Notes: generated by a model from the letters alone, not told the origin. A stretch of 45,486 nucleotides of DNA from Phycisphaeraceae bacterium (GCA_002704825.1 PAIY01000191.1:1-45486), one strand, 5' to 3'; counted from the first letter of the stretch, positions 19,569-28,541 are shown. Translations and numbers: made by a program.

Positions 19569-20354
19569 TCATTCGTAGACTGCAAACAAGTCGCGGTTGT
19601 AGACAACATCCTGACGCGGTTTGCGAAGCACATGGCCGTCAAAGTGCAACACGTTTGCACTCTTGTCATGACGGTATGCCACTGCATTGGTGGCATTGTA
19701 TTCACCAATATAATTATCCGAATGGAACATGGTCAGATTGCCTGCAACGGCATCGGCCATGCGCATTTTCTGAGATGCCTTAAGAACCTCCGTTAAACGG
19801 TACGTTCCCATCTTCAAGCCTGCAGTGTCTTCGAGTGACGTCGGGATGGTGTTGTTGGTGAGATTGCCACGTTTGGTCGTGTCAATATTCTGTCCATAAG
19901 CGCGTTCGATACGGTAGTACTCAATACCATTACCCTTCTTGGGATCGGAGAGACACCATGAAGCTTCGGGGCAGACATACTGCTGACGGAAGCTGTACCA
20001 CTTTGATCCGCCGTTGCCGTAGCCGATGTTCATGCCGTTTCGCAAGACCGTGTTGTTAAACCACGGGATCATCAATTCGTCAGCTGGGGTACTTGATGTG
20101 TTTGAAACGGTCAGACCGTTGTTAGTGGTCCAAATCTTGTTCGGCAAGCACCAGTCATTAAACTCAGCATTGTAGATCGCTTCAACCACACCAAATTGTT
20201 TGAGTTGATTGGCACACTTCAGTGTGTTGGCAGCTTTACGCGCCTTACCCAATGCAGGAAGCAGAATCGAGATCAGTAAACTGATGATACTGATGACCAC
20301 CAATAGTTCGATCAAGGTGAATGCGGTTTTGCGTGTGTTCGTGCGATGTGTCAT
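19569..20354 (-). CDS. pseudopilin-like secreted protein of operon B
   Basis: A 261-residue protein, [11 protein letters not shown]^[16 protein letters not shown], with an alanine rather than glycine before the cut site, and [18 protein letters not shown] completing the membrane helix. Cysteines occur in [15 protein letters not shown] and [10 protein letters not shown]. The C-terminal family motif is [19 protein letters not shown] lies 8 bases before ATG 20354. It is 19 bases downstream of the lacI stop and 47 bases upstream of the GH50 agarase, so all three should be one transcript. It is more distant in sequence from the tandem set at 1-2736. Confidence 0.92.
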   Translation of the reverse strand: MTHRTNTRKTAFTLIELLVVISIISLLISILLPALGKARKAANTLKCANQLKQFGVVEAIYNAEFNDWCLPNKIWTTNNGLTVSNTSSTPADELMIPWFNNTVLRNGMNIGYGNGGSKWYSFRQQYVCPEASWCLSDPKKGNGIEYYRIERAYGQNIDTTKRGNLTNNTIPTSLEDTAGLKMGTYRLTEVLKASQKMRMADAVAGNLTMFHSDNYIGEYNATNAVAYRHDKSANVLHFDGHVLRKPRQDVVYNRDLFAVYE

Positions 20355-20373
20355 GGTAGACGCTCCTGACGTT

Positions 20374-21465
20374 TTACTTTCGAGGAGAAGTGGTGGTCTG
20401 GCGTACGACCACTTCTGAAGGATACAATTCGTGAATGCCCTGTGAGGCGTTGGATGACTGATTCATAATGCGATTGTGCAAGAGATACGCAGCACGATAG
20501 CCCATGTCTTCCAGAGGATGCAGCATCGACGTGATTCTCGGACGAAGCACGCGACACAGATAAGAATCATCGACGGAAATCACGCTGATATCGTGTGGCA
20601 CATCAATGCCCAGGTCCAGCAAATCCTGAATGAGATTCACAGCTGTCATGTCGTTGTAAGTGATAATGGCAGTCGGACGTTGATCAGCAGACAGTGTGCC
20701 AAGGTACTTTGAGGCACGCAGGGCGACCTGGTCGCTGTGATCATGCTGATGCGGGATGCGATGGTTGAGTTCACCAAGTAGCCAATCCTTTTGAACATGC
20801 AACCCCTGACGTAGCATCGCATCGAGATAAGACTGGCGACGAATCTCCTGATCCGGAACCAGGCGATCAGTGTGCTGCCCAAGGTAGGCAATCTTCTGGT
20901 GGCCCAGCGAGACAAGATGATCCAATGCCATGTGAATCGCACCGGCGTTGTCAAACGTCACCGCATCAATCTCAAGTTCAGGATTCGTGTAATCCACACC
21001 CACAATCGGCACGCCGGTCTTGAGGAAGCCATCAAGCCAGTCGCAGCCACCATGAGCATGAACCAGAAACAGGCCGTCCACACGTCGCTGGTAAAGCTTC
21101 TCCGTGCAGTTTTCATGACGCAGTTCACCAAAACGGTTGAACACCAACAGGTCGTAGTCCAACTCCTGACAGGCTTTTTCAATCCCGCGAAAGATCACCG
21201 ACTCATAATTCGAACCAATCGAACCCCAAGGCTGCGGGGGGATGTAGGCACCGAGTGTCTGCGTGCGTTGACGAGCCAGTGATTGGGAGCTGTAGTTGGG
21301 GCGGTAACCCATTTGGGCTGCCATCTGCTGAATTTTTTCACGCATGGATTGACTGACGCCGGTATTGCCCTTGGACCGGTTGAGCACCGTCGAGACCACC
21401 GCCTTGGAGCAACCGATCTGCTCGGCAATGTCCTTGAGAGTGACTTTTTTGGCTACCTGTGTCAT
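20374..21465 (-). CDS. LacI-family transcriptional regulator of operon B
   Basis: A 363-residue regulator from ATG 21465; a TTG five codons upstream is a less likely start. Helix-turn-helix [20 protein letters not shown], recognition region [26 protein letters not shown], hinge [12 protein letters not shown]. The sensor domain contains [53 protein letters not shown] and [15 protein letters not shown]. It heads operon B with a pseudopilin and the GH50 agarase. Two inverted copies of an AACCGGTT-centred operator lie between its start codon and its promoter, so it probably represses itself and the operon. Confidence 0.93.
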   Translation of the reverse strand: MTQVAKKVTLKDIAEQIGCSKAVVSTVLNRSKGNTGVSQSMREKIQQMAAQMGYRPNYSSQSLARQRTQTLGAYIPPQPWGSIGSNYESVIFRGIEKACQELDYDLLVFNRFGELRHENCTEKLYQRRVDGLFLVHAHGGCDWLDGFLKTGVPIVGVDYTNPELEIDAVTFDNAGAIHMALDHLVSLGHQKIAYLGQHTDRLVPDQEIRRQSYLDAMLRQGLHVQKDWLLGELNHRIPHQHDHSDQVALRASKYLGTLSADQRPTAIITYNDMTAVNLIQDLLDLGIDVPHDISVISVDDSYLCRVLRPRITSMLHPLEDMGYRAAYLLHNRIMNQSSNASQGIHELYPSEVVVRQTTTSPRK

Positions 21466-21484
21466 TGGTTCGTCATCCAAAGTT

Positions 21485-21577
21485 AACTAACCGGTTCATT
21501 AAAACGTTCATTGAAAACCGGTCATGCGGACATGAACCGGTTAGTTGAATCGTAGGCAGCGTATGTAAAACAGTCAA
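21485..21577 (-). promoter_or_regulatory. operon B promoter with a pair of LacI operators
   Basis: On the minus strand -35 TTGACT (21572-21577), a 17-base spacer and -10 TACGAT (21549-21554) place the start near 21542. Site B (ATGAACCGGTTAGTT, 21532-21546) covers the start. Site A (21486-21500) is the same 15-mer in the opposite orientation. The two centres are 46 bp apart, near four helical turns. A third weaker ACCGGT core lies between them at 21517-21522. The pairing suggests cooperative binding or looping. Confidence 0.7.
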
Positions 21578-21722
21578 GCCACTTCCGGTAGAATTACGCG
21601 ACTATTTTTATTAGTGTCTGTTTTTAAATAGATTGTGATTGATATTGGGAAGTTGGTTTGGCCGGGTTATCCAGAAAAATTTCCGCATTCTGGCTGTCAT
21701 GCTGGTGACCGACGCATTTCAT

Positions 21723-21736
21723 GGTTCATATGAACC
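21723..21736. repeat. perfect 14-bp palindrome
   Basis: GGTTCATATGAACC lies just past the 3' end of the GH2 gene and about 145 bp upstream of the operon B -35. Its half-site TGAACC also forms operators A and B, but here the arrangement is outward (GGTTCA..TGAACC). No T run follows, so it is not a terminator. It may be a remote regulator site. Confidence 0.45.
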
Positions 21737-21745
21737 TTTGGCAGA

Positions 21746-24700
21746 TCACTCATAAGCCACATCCGCCTGTCGCATGGTAATGCCGAAGACCATCGCATCA
21801 TAAGGTGGGTTGGCAGCAGAGTTGATCGTGATCCGGGTGATCTTCCGTTCGGGGTAGGGATTGGTCCAACTGCTCACGTAAATCGTTGCGACTTCCCCGT
21901 GGCCGTTGTTGGGGTTTTTTACGCGCAGGCCGACCTGGCTGTTGCGACTTTGGGCCGAGGCCGAGCGACAGTCATCAATGTCACGGTTGATGAGCATCGG
22001 GACCTGCTGTGTCGTGCCGTTCTCGTATTCGACATCCACACGGTAGACCACGCTGCCGGTGTTATGGGCTTTGATCTTCCAGTTCTGGCTGCTCGCATGA
22101 GCGAAATACAGATGGCTGGCATGGGCGCGATCAATCGGCAGGGACACGCTCATGGGGGTCTTGACCTGGAACTTGTCGATGGCCGTGTCGAACATGACTT
22201 TCTGGCCTTCGAGTTCACTACCGATCCGTGCGTTAAAGCGGAGCATCGTTTGCTGTTGCTGCGGCGTCTGGGCAAGGAGTCGGAAGGGGATATCGTTGAG
22301 CGTTACCTCGCCACGTGGGATGTTGGGGCCAAGGTACTTGCCAATCGACGTATTGCATAATCCACTCAGATCCAGATGCGTGTAATGGTTCTCACTGCTG
22401 CGACGTTGGACGCTCGTGCCTTTGACATTGATCCCCAGATTGATCCAGAACGTGGAGACAAAGCGATCACGTTGATCCAGAAAATCAACTTCCTGATTCC
22501 ACGGCGAGGTATCAAGGACGATGGTTTGTTTGGCAGTTTGGTGAATCGCCAGCGTGCCGGTACTCAAAGGTGATTGCCATTGGTCGTTTGCCTTATACCG
22601 CGTCAATGACGGACGCAGGCGTTGATACCAGTTGGTGTCATACGTGTTAAGGCCATCAAGCAAGGCGGGGTACGCTGTGAGATACACACCTTCGGAGACG
22701 CCACGACGTTTGCGTTTGGCCTGGGGTTTTTCATCTGCTGCAGTCTCAAGCTTAGGCAGGTTCAACTGCTTGATCACTTGCTGAGATTGTTCAGCAGTCA
22801 GGTGTTTGAAGATGACGACCTCGGCGTTGGCAGCGAGTTTTTGAATCGCAGCTTGATCCAACTGTTCATATGCCAGGGCGTCGATGAGCAGGGCGTGGAC
22901 CTTTTCCTTACGTTGCGAATCTAGCTTCTGCCAACCCATGCGATCAAGCAGGTGCGCGGTGAACGTCTCAGTCTGTTGCAGGTAGTAACCGGGCTGCATC
23001 GTCTGATTGGCAGTGTGATCCAGGTGGCTTAGCACCGCGATGAGCATTTTTGCAGCAGCAGGATGTGATGCATGCTTGATCAAATCCAATTGACAGACCA
23101 TGTACTGTCCCTTGCCATGATTGATCTGCATCAGCAGGGCGTCATCGAGTTTTTCACTCCCATCAACCAGCACCTGGAAATTGCCCTGTGTCGGTTTGTA
23201 GAGTGTCTGCGGGCTGATCAGTTCGTGGACTTTACCCCAGTATCGCAGGTCCAATGTGTCGATCCGGGTGCTTGCAAAAATCGGGTGATGGGGGGCGCGG
23301 ACAAAACCAATGCTCGCACCCTCCAGTCCAGGTAGCACATCCTCCAACGCCTGACATGCCACCGGCAAGAGGCCCTCAGGCATCTGCTTTCTAGGTAGTA
23401 ACAACACATTGCCACCTTCAAGGACAAACGTTTCAATCTGCTTGGCGGATGATGCCAACGCTGCATTTTCAACCGTCGAATCAATGATCAACACGCGGTG
23501 ATCCATCATCTTGGGTAACGCTTGATGGACCTCCGCCTTAACGCCAAGATTGGATAGCACATTGTTGGCTTGACTGTCACGTGCCCACAACAACGCCGGC
23601 TTGGACAGCGAGACGCGTTGTTGCGATGGCGGGTAAAGCTTGAGTTGGTTATTCCACTGATACCGCGGGGTGTCCTGTCCCTGATCCGTAAACGTCACCG
23701 ACAACGTTGCTAGCGTCGGCTGTTTAATCGCAGGTAAATCGAATTGCATGGACGATTGTTTTTTCTCATTGCTATTAAGCGTGACTTCCATCGCATGGGC
23801 ATAGAGCAATTGCTTGTCTGCTGTGATGGTGATTCGGACTTTGCCTACATCGAGGTATCCGTCGGTGTCGCGAAGGATGAGTGTTCGCTGCTGCGTGGAG
23901 CCGGTGATGAGGATGGGATCACGCTCCTGGATGTAGCTGCTCACGCCCCGGAGTTCTTTGCCGATTTCGACAAGGAAGGGCGATTCGACGCCAATGGAAA
24001 TGTGCATCATGTTCGGGCTGAGCATGGCAATGTTCTGATCACGATACACACGTACCATGTCCGCCCAGACTTTGCCCTGGTTGGTAAGCAGATCACGATA
24101 CGCCTTCTGATTGTCCTGGTATTGCAGCTTGAAATGGGCTTCACCGAGCAATGCTTCCATGCCACGTCCACGACCGGGGGTCATGTGTTCGCCGATGAAA
24201 ATCGGTTTCTTACCAATCGGGTTATAGCTGGCAAAGGTGTGTCGATGCAGCAGCTTGATCCGTTCCGGCGCATACGCTTTCCAGAGAACACCCTGCGGGT
24301 AGGTTCGCATGAGTTCAGGATAATGGATGTTGTACGCATCAAAATGATTTCGCGCATCACCAAAACCGCTGTGATAGACAGGCCGCGTGGGGTCCACGGA
24401 CTTAAACGTGTCATACACCTTGATCAGAAAATCCATCGCCGGTTCGGGGCGGGGCGTGATCCAGTGTTCAAATTCATTGGACCCTGACCAGGCAACGACA
24501 CTGGGGTGGTTTCGCAGCGTCAATGCCATGTTGCGGATGTGATCCAGACTGATGTCCGCGATGGGACGGTGAAACAGGCCTGACTCAGCAACGAGCAGGA
24601 AACCGACTTCATCTGCCGTGTCGTAAAAGTACTTGGGATAAGGCTGACCATGCAGACGCCCGTAGTTCATACCATGTTTGAGCATCAGGTGATAAGCCTT

Positions 24701-26311
24701 TGCGATGTCGTATCCCTTCACAGCCGGCCAACACCATTGTCCGATGTGTGACCACGGGCCGACGAGTTGAATTTTCCGACCATTAAGCAGCAGGTCTTCA
24801 CCTTTGATGCTGAGCGTGCGATACCCAAAACGCGTGCGGCGTTGGTCGATGACTTTGCCATCAGCGTGAATTTCGTCAACTGCAAAATAGAGATTGGGCT
24901 TGCCGATATCCCAGTGTTTGAGTTCACCATTGACGGTGAATGTATGACTGAGTTGTTTGGATTGGTTACCTTGGATGGAAAAGGACTGTTGCTGAGAAAA
25001 AAATTCGACACCTTCGTCGGAGATGATTTTCCGGACGAGTGTTCCTTGCTGAAGTTTGTCGGTGTTGTTGGTGATCGTGGTCTGTGTGTTGAGTTGGTTG
25101 TTTATAACATCACTGTAAACAAAGGGGTTTTCGCTGTGAAGCGATGCTTGCCATGTGATGCGTGGGGGGCTTGAGATACCCTTGGTCCATTTGAACATCG
25201 CACCCAGTGGCATGGTCGGGTAGTTGCGTGCTTGGTCAATCTGCTTGCGGTAATCCTGCACCTGCAAAACGACATCGAGTTTATTATCACCGGGAGTGAT
25301 CAGAGGCGTCAGGTCAAACGCGATCGGCAGTAAGCCTTCACGGATGGTTGGCCCCTTCCTGCCATTTACGAAGACAGTCGTGACAAAGGCGCATTGATCC
25401 AACTCCAACATCAATTGCCCATGCCCCGGCCATTGCGTGATGTCCACTGCAAAGCGGTAGAGGACGGTTTGCGTTTCGTCACCAATTTTCAGATTGGGAT
25501 GACTTTTCCAGGTAGGTGAGCGGAAGTCGGTGTCGTCGATTTTTGTGGCTACCCACGGGTAACGCGACAGGGCGTCGGTGTGCAGCGTTTCATCATCCGG
25601 ATTCAAAGGGCAGATGAGGATGTCATGCACGGTGTTGGATGATGGGCTGATTTTACTGACATGTAAATCGTACTGCGGGACAAGCACTTTTGAGTTTTGT
25701 CCAACAGGTAAGAGACTGCTTGCTTTGGTTTGTTTGTTGGATGCTTGATCCTGTTTTTTGTTTTCGATGACCGGTTCTTTGCCGTTGGCAAGCCATAAGT
25801 CCGCCAATTCCAAACGCCAGTAAACCGGGATGTCGATGATGCGAAGCTTAACGTATCGGAACGGCTTGAGTTGGTCGGTGGTGGTCAGCAGGTAGCGATA
25901 CCAACCGCCAGGATGTTTGGACTCACGTTTGGCGGAGAGTTTGACGGGGGTGTAGGCTACGCCATCATCCGAAACGGTGACCTCCACGCGGCCGACCTGT
26001 TTGGGTTGAAAGTCGCCATGAGCAAAGGCGCGGAGAGCCAGGTGATCGTACTGCTTACCCGGCGTGTAGGCTTGGACATCAATCAGCGCGTGTGCATCAC
26101 CGCTGGCTTTATTCTTGAGCATGATGCGTGCTTTATCGCCATCACGTTGATCGGCTTTCCAGGCACTGATTCCCATGTCGGTCAGACGGACCTTGTCTGC
26201 TTCTTCGAAGCCGATGCGAAGGGTGTCTTGTGCAACGGCAGGGGCAATCAGGACGCCCAGTGTCAGGCATACCAGCCAGCTCATCATGAGCGGGGACTTG
26301 AAACGAATCAT
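21746..26311 (-). CDS. giant secreted GH2 glycoside hydrolase (beta-galactosidase-like)
   Basis: A 1521-residue protein with signal peptide MIRFKSPLMM to AVA^Q27. Residues 30-180 form a discoidin-like sandwich (VTVSDDGVAYTPV, RYVKLRI). Residues 250-400 form the GH2 sugar-binding domain and 400-500 the immunoglobulin-like domain. The barrel starts near 500 (GEDLLLNGRKIQLVG). NHPSVVAWSGSNEFEHW gives acid/base Glu613; KKPIFIGEH gives nucleophile Glu708. Beyond 800 it is unusually long: a beta domain, then a Rossmann/glutamine-amidotransferase-like part near 905-1100 (VLIIDSTVEN, FVLEGGNVLLLPR), a basic linker near 1200, and a C-terminal beta region. Most GH2 enzymes have 600-1100 residues. It ends operon C, 64 bases after the pseudopilin. 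Beta-galactosidase is the likeliest activity, but beta-glucuronidase or mannosidase cannot be excluded. Confidence 0.85.
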   Translation of the reverse strand: MIRFKSPLMMSWLVCLTLGVLIAPAVAQDTLRIGFEEADKVRLTDMGISAWKADQRDGDKARIMLKNKASGDAHALIDVQAYTPGKQYDHLALRAFAHGDFQPKQVGRVEVTVSDDGVAYTPVKLSAKRESKHPGGWYRYLLTTTDQLKPFRYVKLRIIDIPVYWRLELADLWLANGKEPVIENKKQDQASNKQTKASSLLPVGQNSKVLVPQYDLHVSKISPSSNTVHDILICPLNPDDETLHTDALSRYPWVATKIDDTDFRSPTWKSHPNLKIGDETQTVLYRFAVDITQWPGHGQLMLELDQCAFVTTVFVNGRKGPTIREGLLPIAFDLTPLITPGDNKLDVVLQVQDYRKQIDQARNYPTMPLGAMFKWTKGISSPPRITWQASLHSENPFVYSDVINNQLNTQTTITNNTDKLQQGTLVRKIISDEGVEFFSQQQSFSIQGNQSKQLSHTFTVNGELKHWDIGKPNLYFAVDEIHADGKVIDQRRTRFGYRTLSIKGEDLLLNGRKIQLVGPWSHIGQWCWPAVKGYDIAKAYHLMLKHGMNYGRLHGQPYPKYFYDTADEVGFLLVAESGLFHRPIADISLDHIRNMALTLRNHPSVVAWSGSNEFEHWITPRPEPAMDFLIKVYDTFKSVDPTRPVYHSGFGDARNHFDAYNIHYPELMRTYPQGVLWKAYAPERIKLLHRHTFASYNPIGKKPIFIGEHMTPGRGRGMEALLGEAHFKLQYQDNQKAYRDLLTNQGKVWADMVRVYRDQNIAMLSPNMMHISIGVESPFLVEIGKELRGVSSYIQERDPILITGSTQQRTLILRDTDGYLDVGKVRITITADKQLLYAHAMEVTLNSNEKKQSSMQFDLPAIKQPTLATLSVTFTDQGQDTPRYQWNNQLKLYPPSQQRVSLSKPALLWARDSQANNVLSNLGVKAEVHQALPKMMDHRVLIIDSTVENAALASSAKQIETFVLEGGNVLLLPRKQMPEGLLPVACQALEDVLPGLEGASIGFVRAPHHPIFASTRIDTLDLRYWGKVHELISPQTLYKPTQGNFQVLVDGSEKLDDALLMQINHGKGQYMVCQLDLIKHASHPAAAKMLIAVLSHLDHTANQTMQPGYYLQQTETFTAHLLDRMGWQKLDSQRKEKVHALLIDALAYEQLDQAAIQKLAANAEVVIFKHLTAEQSQQVIKQLNLPKLETAADEKPQAKRKRRGVSEGVYLTAYPALLDGLNTYDTNWYQRLRPSLTRYKANDQWQSPLSTGTLAIHQTAKQTIVLDTSPWNQEVDFLDQRDRFVSTFWINLGINVKGTSVQRRSSENHYTHLDLSGLCNTSIGKYLGPNIPRGEVTLNDIPFRLLAQTPQQQQTMLRFNARIGSELEGQKVMFDTAIDKFQVKTPMSVSLPIDRAHASHLYFAHASSQNWKIKAHNTGSVVYRVDVEYENGTTQQVPMLINRDIDDCRSASAQSRNSQVGLRVKNPNNGHGEVATIYVSSWTNPYPERKITRITINSAANPPYDAMVFGITMRQADVAYE

Positions 26312-26375
26312 GGTCGGACTTTCTTACTTTGAGATGAAATCTTGACTTTGATGTTGCTGTGAAAGATGGGCAGAT

Positions 26376-27011
26376 TTACGGCCAGGGGAATTCCTCGAAG
26401 ACCGCGTTACCGACATGCCCATCGAGATAGAGAATGTTGGCAGAGTCGATGTGTCTAAAAGCCGGTTGATGCTTGGTCGGCCAGCCGGAACCTGCGAGTA
26501 ACCAGCCCCATGCGTCACCGCTTTCATCACTGTCTGCCAAGTACATGGTGTGACTGGCATCAAGATACTGTTCGATCTTGCGGCTTTGTGCTGAATTGGT
26601 CGGCGCACTCTCCGGACCAAGGCGACGACTTACCGCAAAGGATCGACCGTTGATTTTTTCTGCTGACGGGCAGGTGTACATGCTGTTGGGATCGCTTTCC
26701 CAATAGCTGATTTTCAGATACGTGCCATACTTGCCAACCCAGAATTGACCATTGGTATTGCTGTTGGTCGGGTCGGGGCGTGAAGGGCAGACCCAGCCGT
26801 TCCAGTCATTGGTATAAGTGTGAACGAGGACACCCCATTGTTTGAGTTTGGCTGCGCAGCTGATCTGGTTGGCACGCTTGCGTGCAGCACCCAATGCCGG
26901 CAGGAGAATGGCAATGAGCAGGCTGATGATCGAGATCACCACCAGTAACTCAATGAGTGTGAAGGCATGTTGATGTACGTAACCATCGCGCGGGTGGGCA
27001 TGGTGTATCAT
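26376..27011 (-). CDS. pseudopilin-like secreted protein of operon C
   Basis: A 211-residue protein, the shortest complete one here. It begins MIHHAHPRDGYVHQHA^FTLIELLVV, continuing through [23 protein letters not shown]. Cysteines occur in ISCAAKLKQ, GWVCPSRPD and MYTCPSAEK. The C-terminal motif is NILYLDGHVGNAVFEE. AAAAGGA lies 8 bases before ATG 27011. It sits between lacI (45-base gap) and the giant GH2 gene (64-base gap), the same order as operon B. Its leader is longer and more His-rich than in the others. Confidence 0.92.
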   Translation of the reverse strand: MIHHAHPRDGYVHQHAFTLIELLVVISIISLLIAILLPALGAARKRANQISCAAKLKQWGVLVHTYTNDWNGWVCPSRPDPTNSNTNGQFWVGKYGTYLKISYWESDPNSMYTCPSAEKINGRSFAVSRRLGPESAPTNSAQSRKIEQYLDASHTMYLADSDESGDAWGWLLAGSGWPTKHQPAFRHIDSANILYLDGHVGNAVFEEFPWP

Positions 27012-27056
27012 GACGCATCCTTTTCAAGTCATATACCGTACACTGACGCGTGGTGT

Positions 27057-28097
27057 TCACCGCGTGGTCAGTGCACTTGTCTTGGGTAAAGCGCAGGTCG
27101 AACGACGCACCCGCAAGGTCTCGGGCAGAACCAGTTTCTTGCCGACATGCCTGCTGGGCTCGTCCATCTGCTTGAGTAACAATTCACTGGCTTTGCGCCC
27201 CATCTCTTCGGTGGGTAAATCCACAACCGTCACAAAGTCAGTGGGAATTGAGTCGTAATTAATTTCGTTAAAACAAGCGATATTTAAATCGCCGGGGATA
27301 TCAATGCCTGCTTTTTCGCAGAGTCGAAGTAGCTGCACTGCCTGCGTGTTTTCCCATGCCAACACAGCGGTGGCACGTTGGGCCAGAATGTAGCGGTCCA
27401 GAAATTCTTCCACTTCCACATTCAAATCGTAGCCCGGCATCGGGTCAAGGCCATGCTTTCGCATCGCATCGACATAGCCACGGCGACGATCGGGAATACT
27501 GTAATGCTGGCGGAATGCCACATCACCACCACGATTGATGTGATCCTTGTAAACGATCCGGCGATGACCGAGCTTGATCAAATGCTCCGTTGCATCGACT
27601 GCGCCTTGATAGTCATCCACGCAGACGCATGATTCATTTTCGTGCATCGGTTGATCGTTAATCGTCACATGCGGGACATTCATCTGCTCGATGAATTGTC
27701 GAATGTGCAGGTTACGTCCGGGCAACACCAACGCACCATGCATCATCGTTGCAGACCATTCGTCCTGATGATGATCCGATTGATTCATATCCATGTATAC
27801 ACGGACATCGGCCTTGCGCAAGGTATCAATGGCGGAGGCAAGCAGGGTTTCGTAAATACCGTGAGCGGTGGCCCAATGAATGTTGTAACCAACCACCATG
27901 ACCATCCGTACATTGGACATGCGCAGGTTCCGGGCAATGCCGTCAGGGCGGTAGTTGAGCTCCTGTGCAGCGGCCATGATCTTGTCGCGCACCTCTTGCC
28001 GAACGTTGAACCCTTCGGTCTGGTTGAGCACTTTGCTGACCGTGCTCTTGGCAACGCCGCAGTGCTTGGCAACTTGGGTAATGGTGACGCGGGTCAT
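27057..28097 (-). CDS. LacI-family transcriptional regulator of operon C
   Basis: A 346-residue regulator from ATG 28097, with GCAGGA 7 bases upstream. Helix-turn-helix VTITQVAKHCGVAKSTVSKV, then NQTEGFNVRQEVRDKIMAAAQELNY and hinge RPDGIARNLRM. Sensor domain: VMVVGYNIHWATAHGIYETL, HGALVLPG, LIKLGHRRIVYKDH, ATAVLAWENTQAVQLL and IDIPGDLNIACFNEIN. The effector pocket replaces the usual ND pair by EN. It heads operon C with a pseudopilin and the GH2 gene. A near-consensus LacI operator follows its promoter. Confidence 0.93.
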   Translation of the reverse strand: MTRVTITQVAKHCGVAKSTVSKVLNQTEGFNVRQEVRDKIMAAAQELNYRPDGIARNLRMSNVRMVMVVGYNIHWATAHGIYETLLASAIDTLRKADVRVYMDMNQSDHHQDEWSATMMHGALVLPGRNLHIRQFIEQMNVPHVTINDQPMHENESCVCVDDYQGAVDATEHLIKLGHRRIVYKDHINRGGDVAFRQHYSIPDRRRGYVDAMRKHGLDPMPGYDLNVEVEEFLDRYILAQRATAVLAWENTQAVQLLRLCEKAGIDIPGDLNIACFNEINYDSIPTDFVTVVDLPTEEMGRKASELLLKQMDEPSRHVGKKLVLPETLRVRRSTCALPKTSALTTR

Positions 28098-28123
28098 GCT
28101 GATCCTGCTCGAAAGACACTTAG

Positions 28124-28171
28124 GAAACCGATTTCTTTGAGTGAGTATAGACAGCGATCAGGCTCAGTCAA
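28124..28171 (-). promoter_or_regulatory. operon C promoter and LacI operator
   Basis: On the minus strand -35 TTGACT (28166-28171), a 16-base spacer and -10 TATACT (28144-28149) predict a start near 28137. GAAATCGGTTTC (28124-28135) then lies at about +2 to +13, matching the general LacI consensus GAAANCGNTTTC. Its half-sites differ from the TGAACC type of operons A and B, implying separate specificity. Confidence 0.7.
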
Positions 28172-28237
28172 GCCTTTTGGATGTGAATTTTTAAGATGTT
28201 ACGGGATCATGATCCAGAGCGACCAAGAAATTTCTTT

Positions 28238-28410
28238 GCCACAGATGCACACAGATACACACAGATAAAGCATTTCCAATCATGAATCGCCACCCTCCGT
28301 CACTTCCGCGCATGCGGGAGTCCAGTGAGAACTACAAGCGTCAACAGAATGCCACTGGATTCCAGCTTTCGGGGAATGACGCAATGTTCTTATCTGTGTA
28401 ACATCTGTGG
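28238..28410. repeat. inverted pair of CCACAGATG/CACAGATAA repeats flanking a REP-like element
   Basis: The left block (28238-28270) has GCCACAGATGCACACAGAT followed by ACACACAGATAAAG. The right block (28390-28410) is its inverted, shorter counterpart: read on the minus strand it gives CCACAGATGTTACACAGATAA. The blocks enclose the 84-bp palindromic element at 28298-28381, so two repeat families are nested. No gene is present. Confidence 0.6.
28298..28381 (+). repeat. REP/MITE-like double-hairpin element, copy 1
   Basis: Left arm 28298-28327 begins CGTCACTTCCGCGC; right arm 28353-28381 is its imperfect inverted copy ending GGGGAATGACG. Each arm is itself a CCGC/GCGGG-type hairpin and the arms end in CCAGTG/CACTGG. 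The 25-base centre contains CAAGCGTCAAC, shared with copy 2 at 34126-34210 in opposite orientation. The structure resembles the dispersed REP/BIME class mobilised by RAYT transposases, but none is visible here. Confidence 0.75.
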
Positions 28411-28478
28411 TTACTCGTCTTGCACGTATGAGCCGTCCATGTCACACAAGCAGCTTGTTTCTCAGAAGCAGGTGAGGC

Positions 28479-28511
28479 AAAAAAAAACACGCCATCGCTT
28501 GATGCCGTGTT
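28479..28511 (-). terminator. Rho-independent terminator of the HEAT lipoprotein gene
   Basis: AACACGCCATC (28486-28496) pairs with GATGCCGTGTT (28501-28511) with one mismatch around a GCTT loop. The nine-base A run at 28479-28487 becomes the T tract on the minus strand. It lies about 30 bases past the stop of the gene ending at 28542. Confidence 0.8.
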
Positions 28512-28541
28512 CTTTGTTTTCGTTGTGTAATCCCGAGTCTA

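Noticed and set aside
28238..28270. CRISPR-like array suggested by repeated CACAGAT units
   Set aside because: The units are 9-14 bases, directly adjacent and without spacers; they are a simple dispersed repeat.
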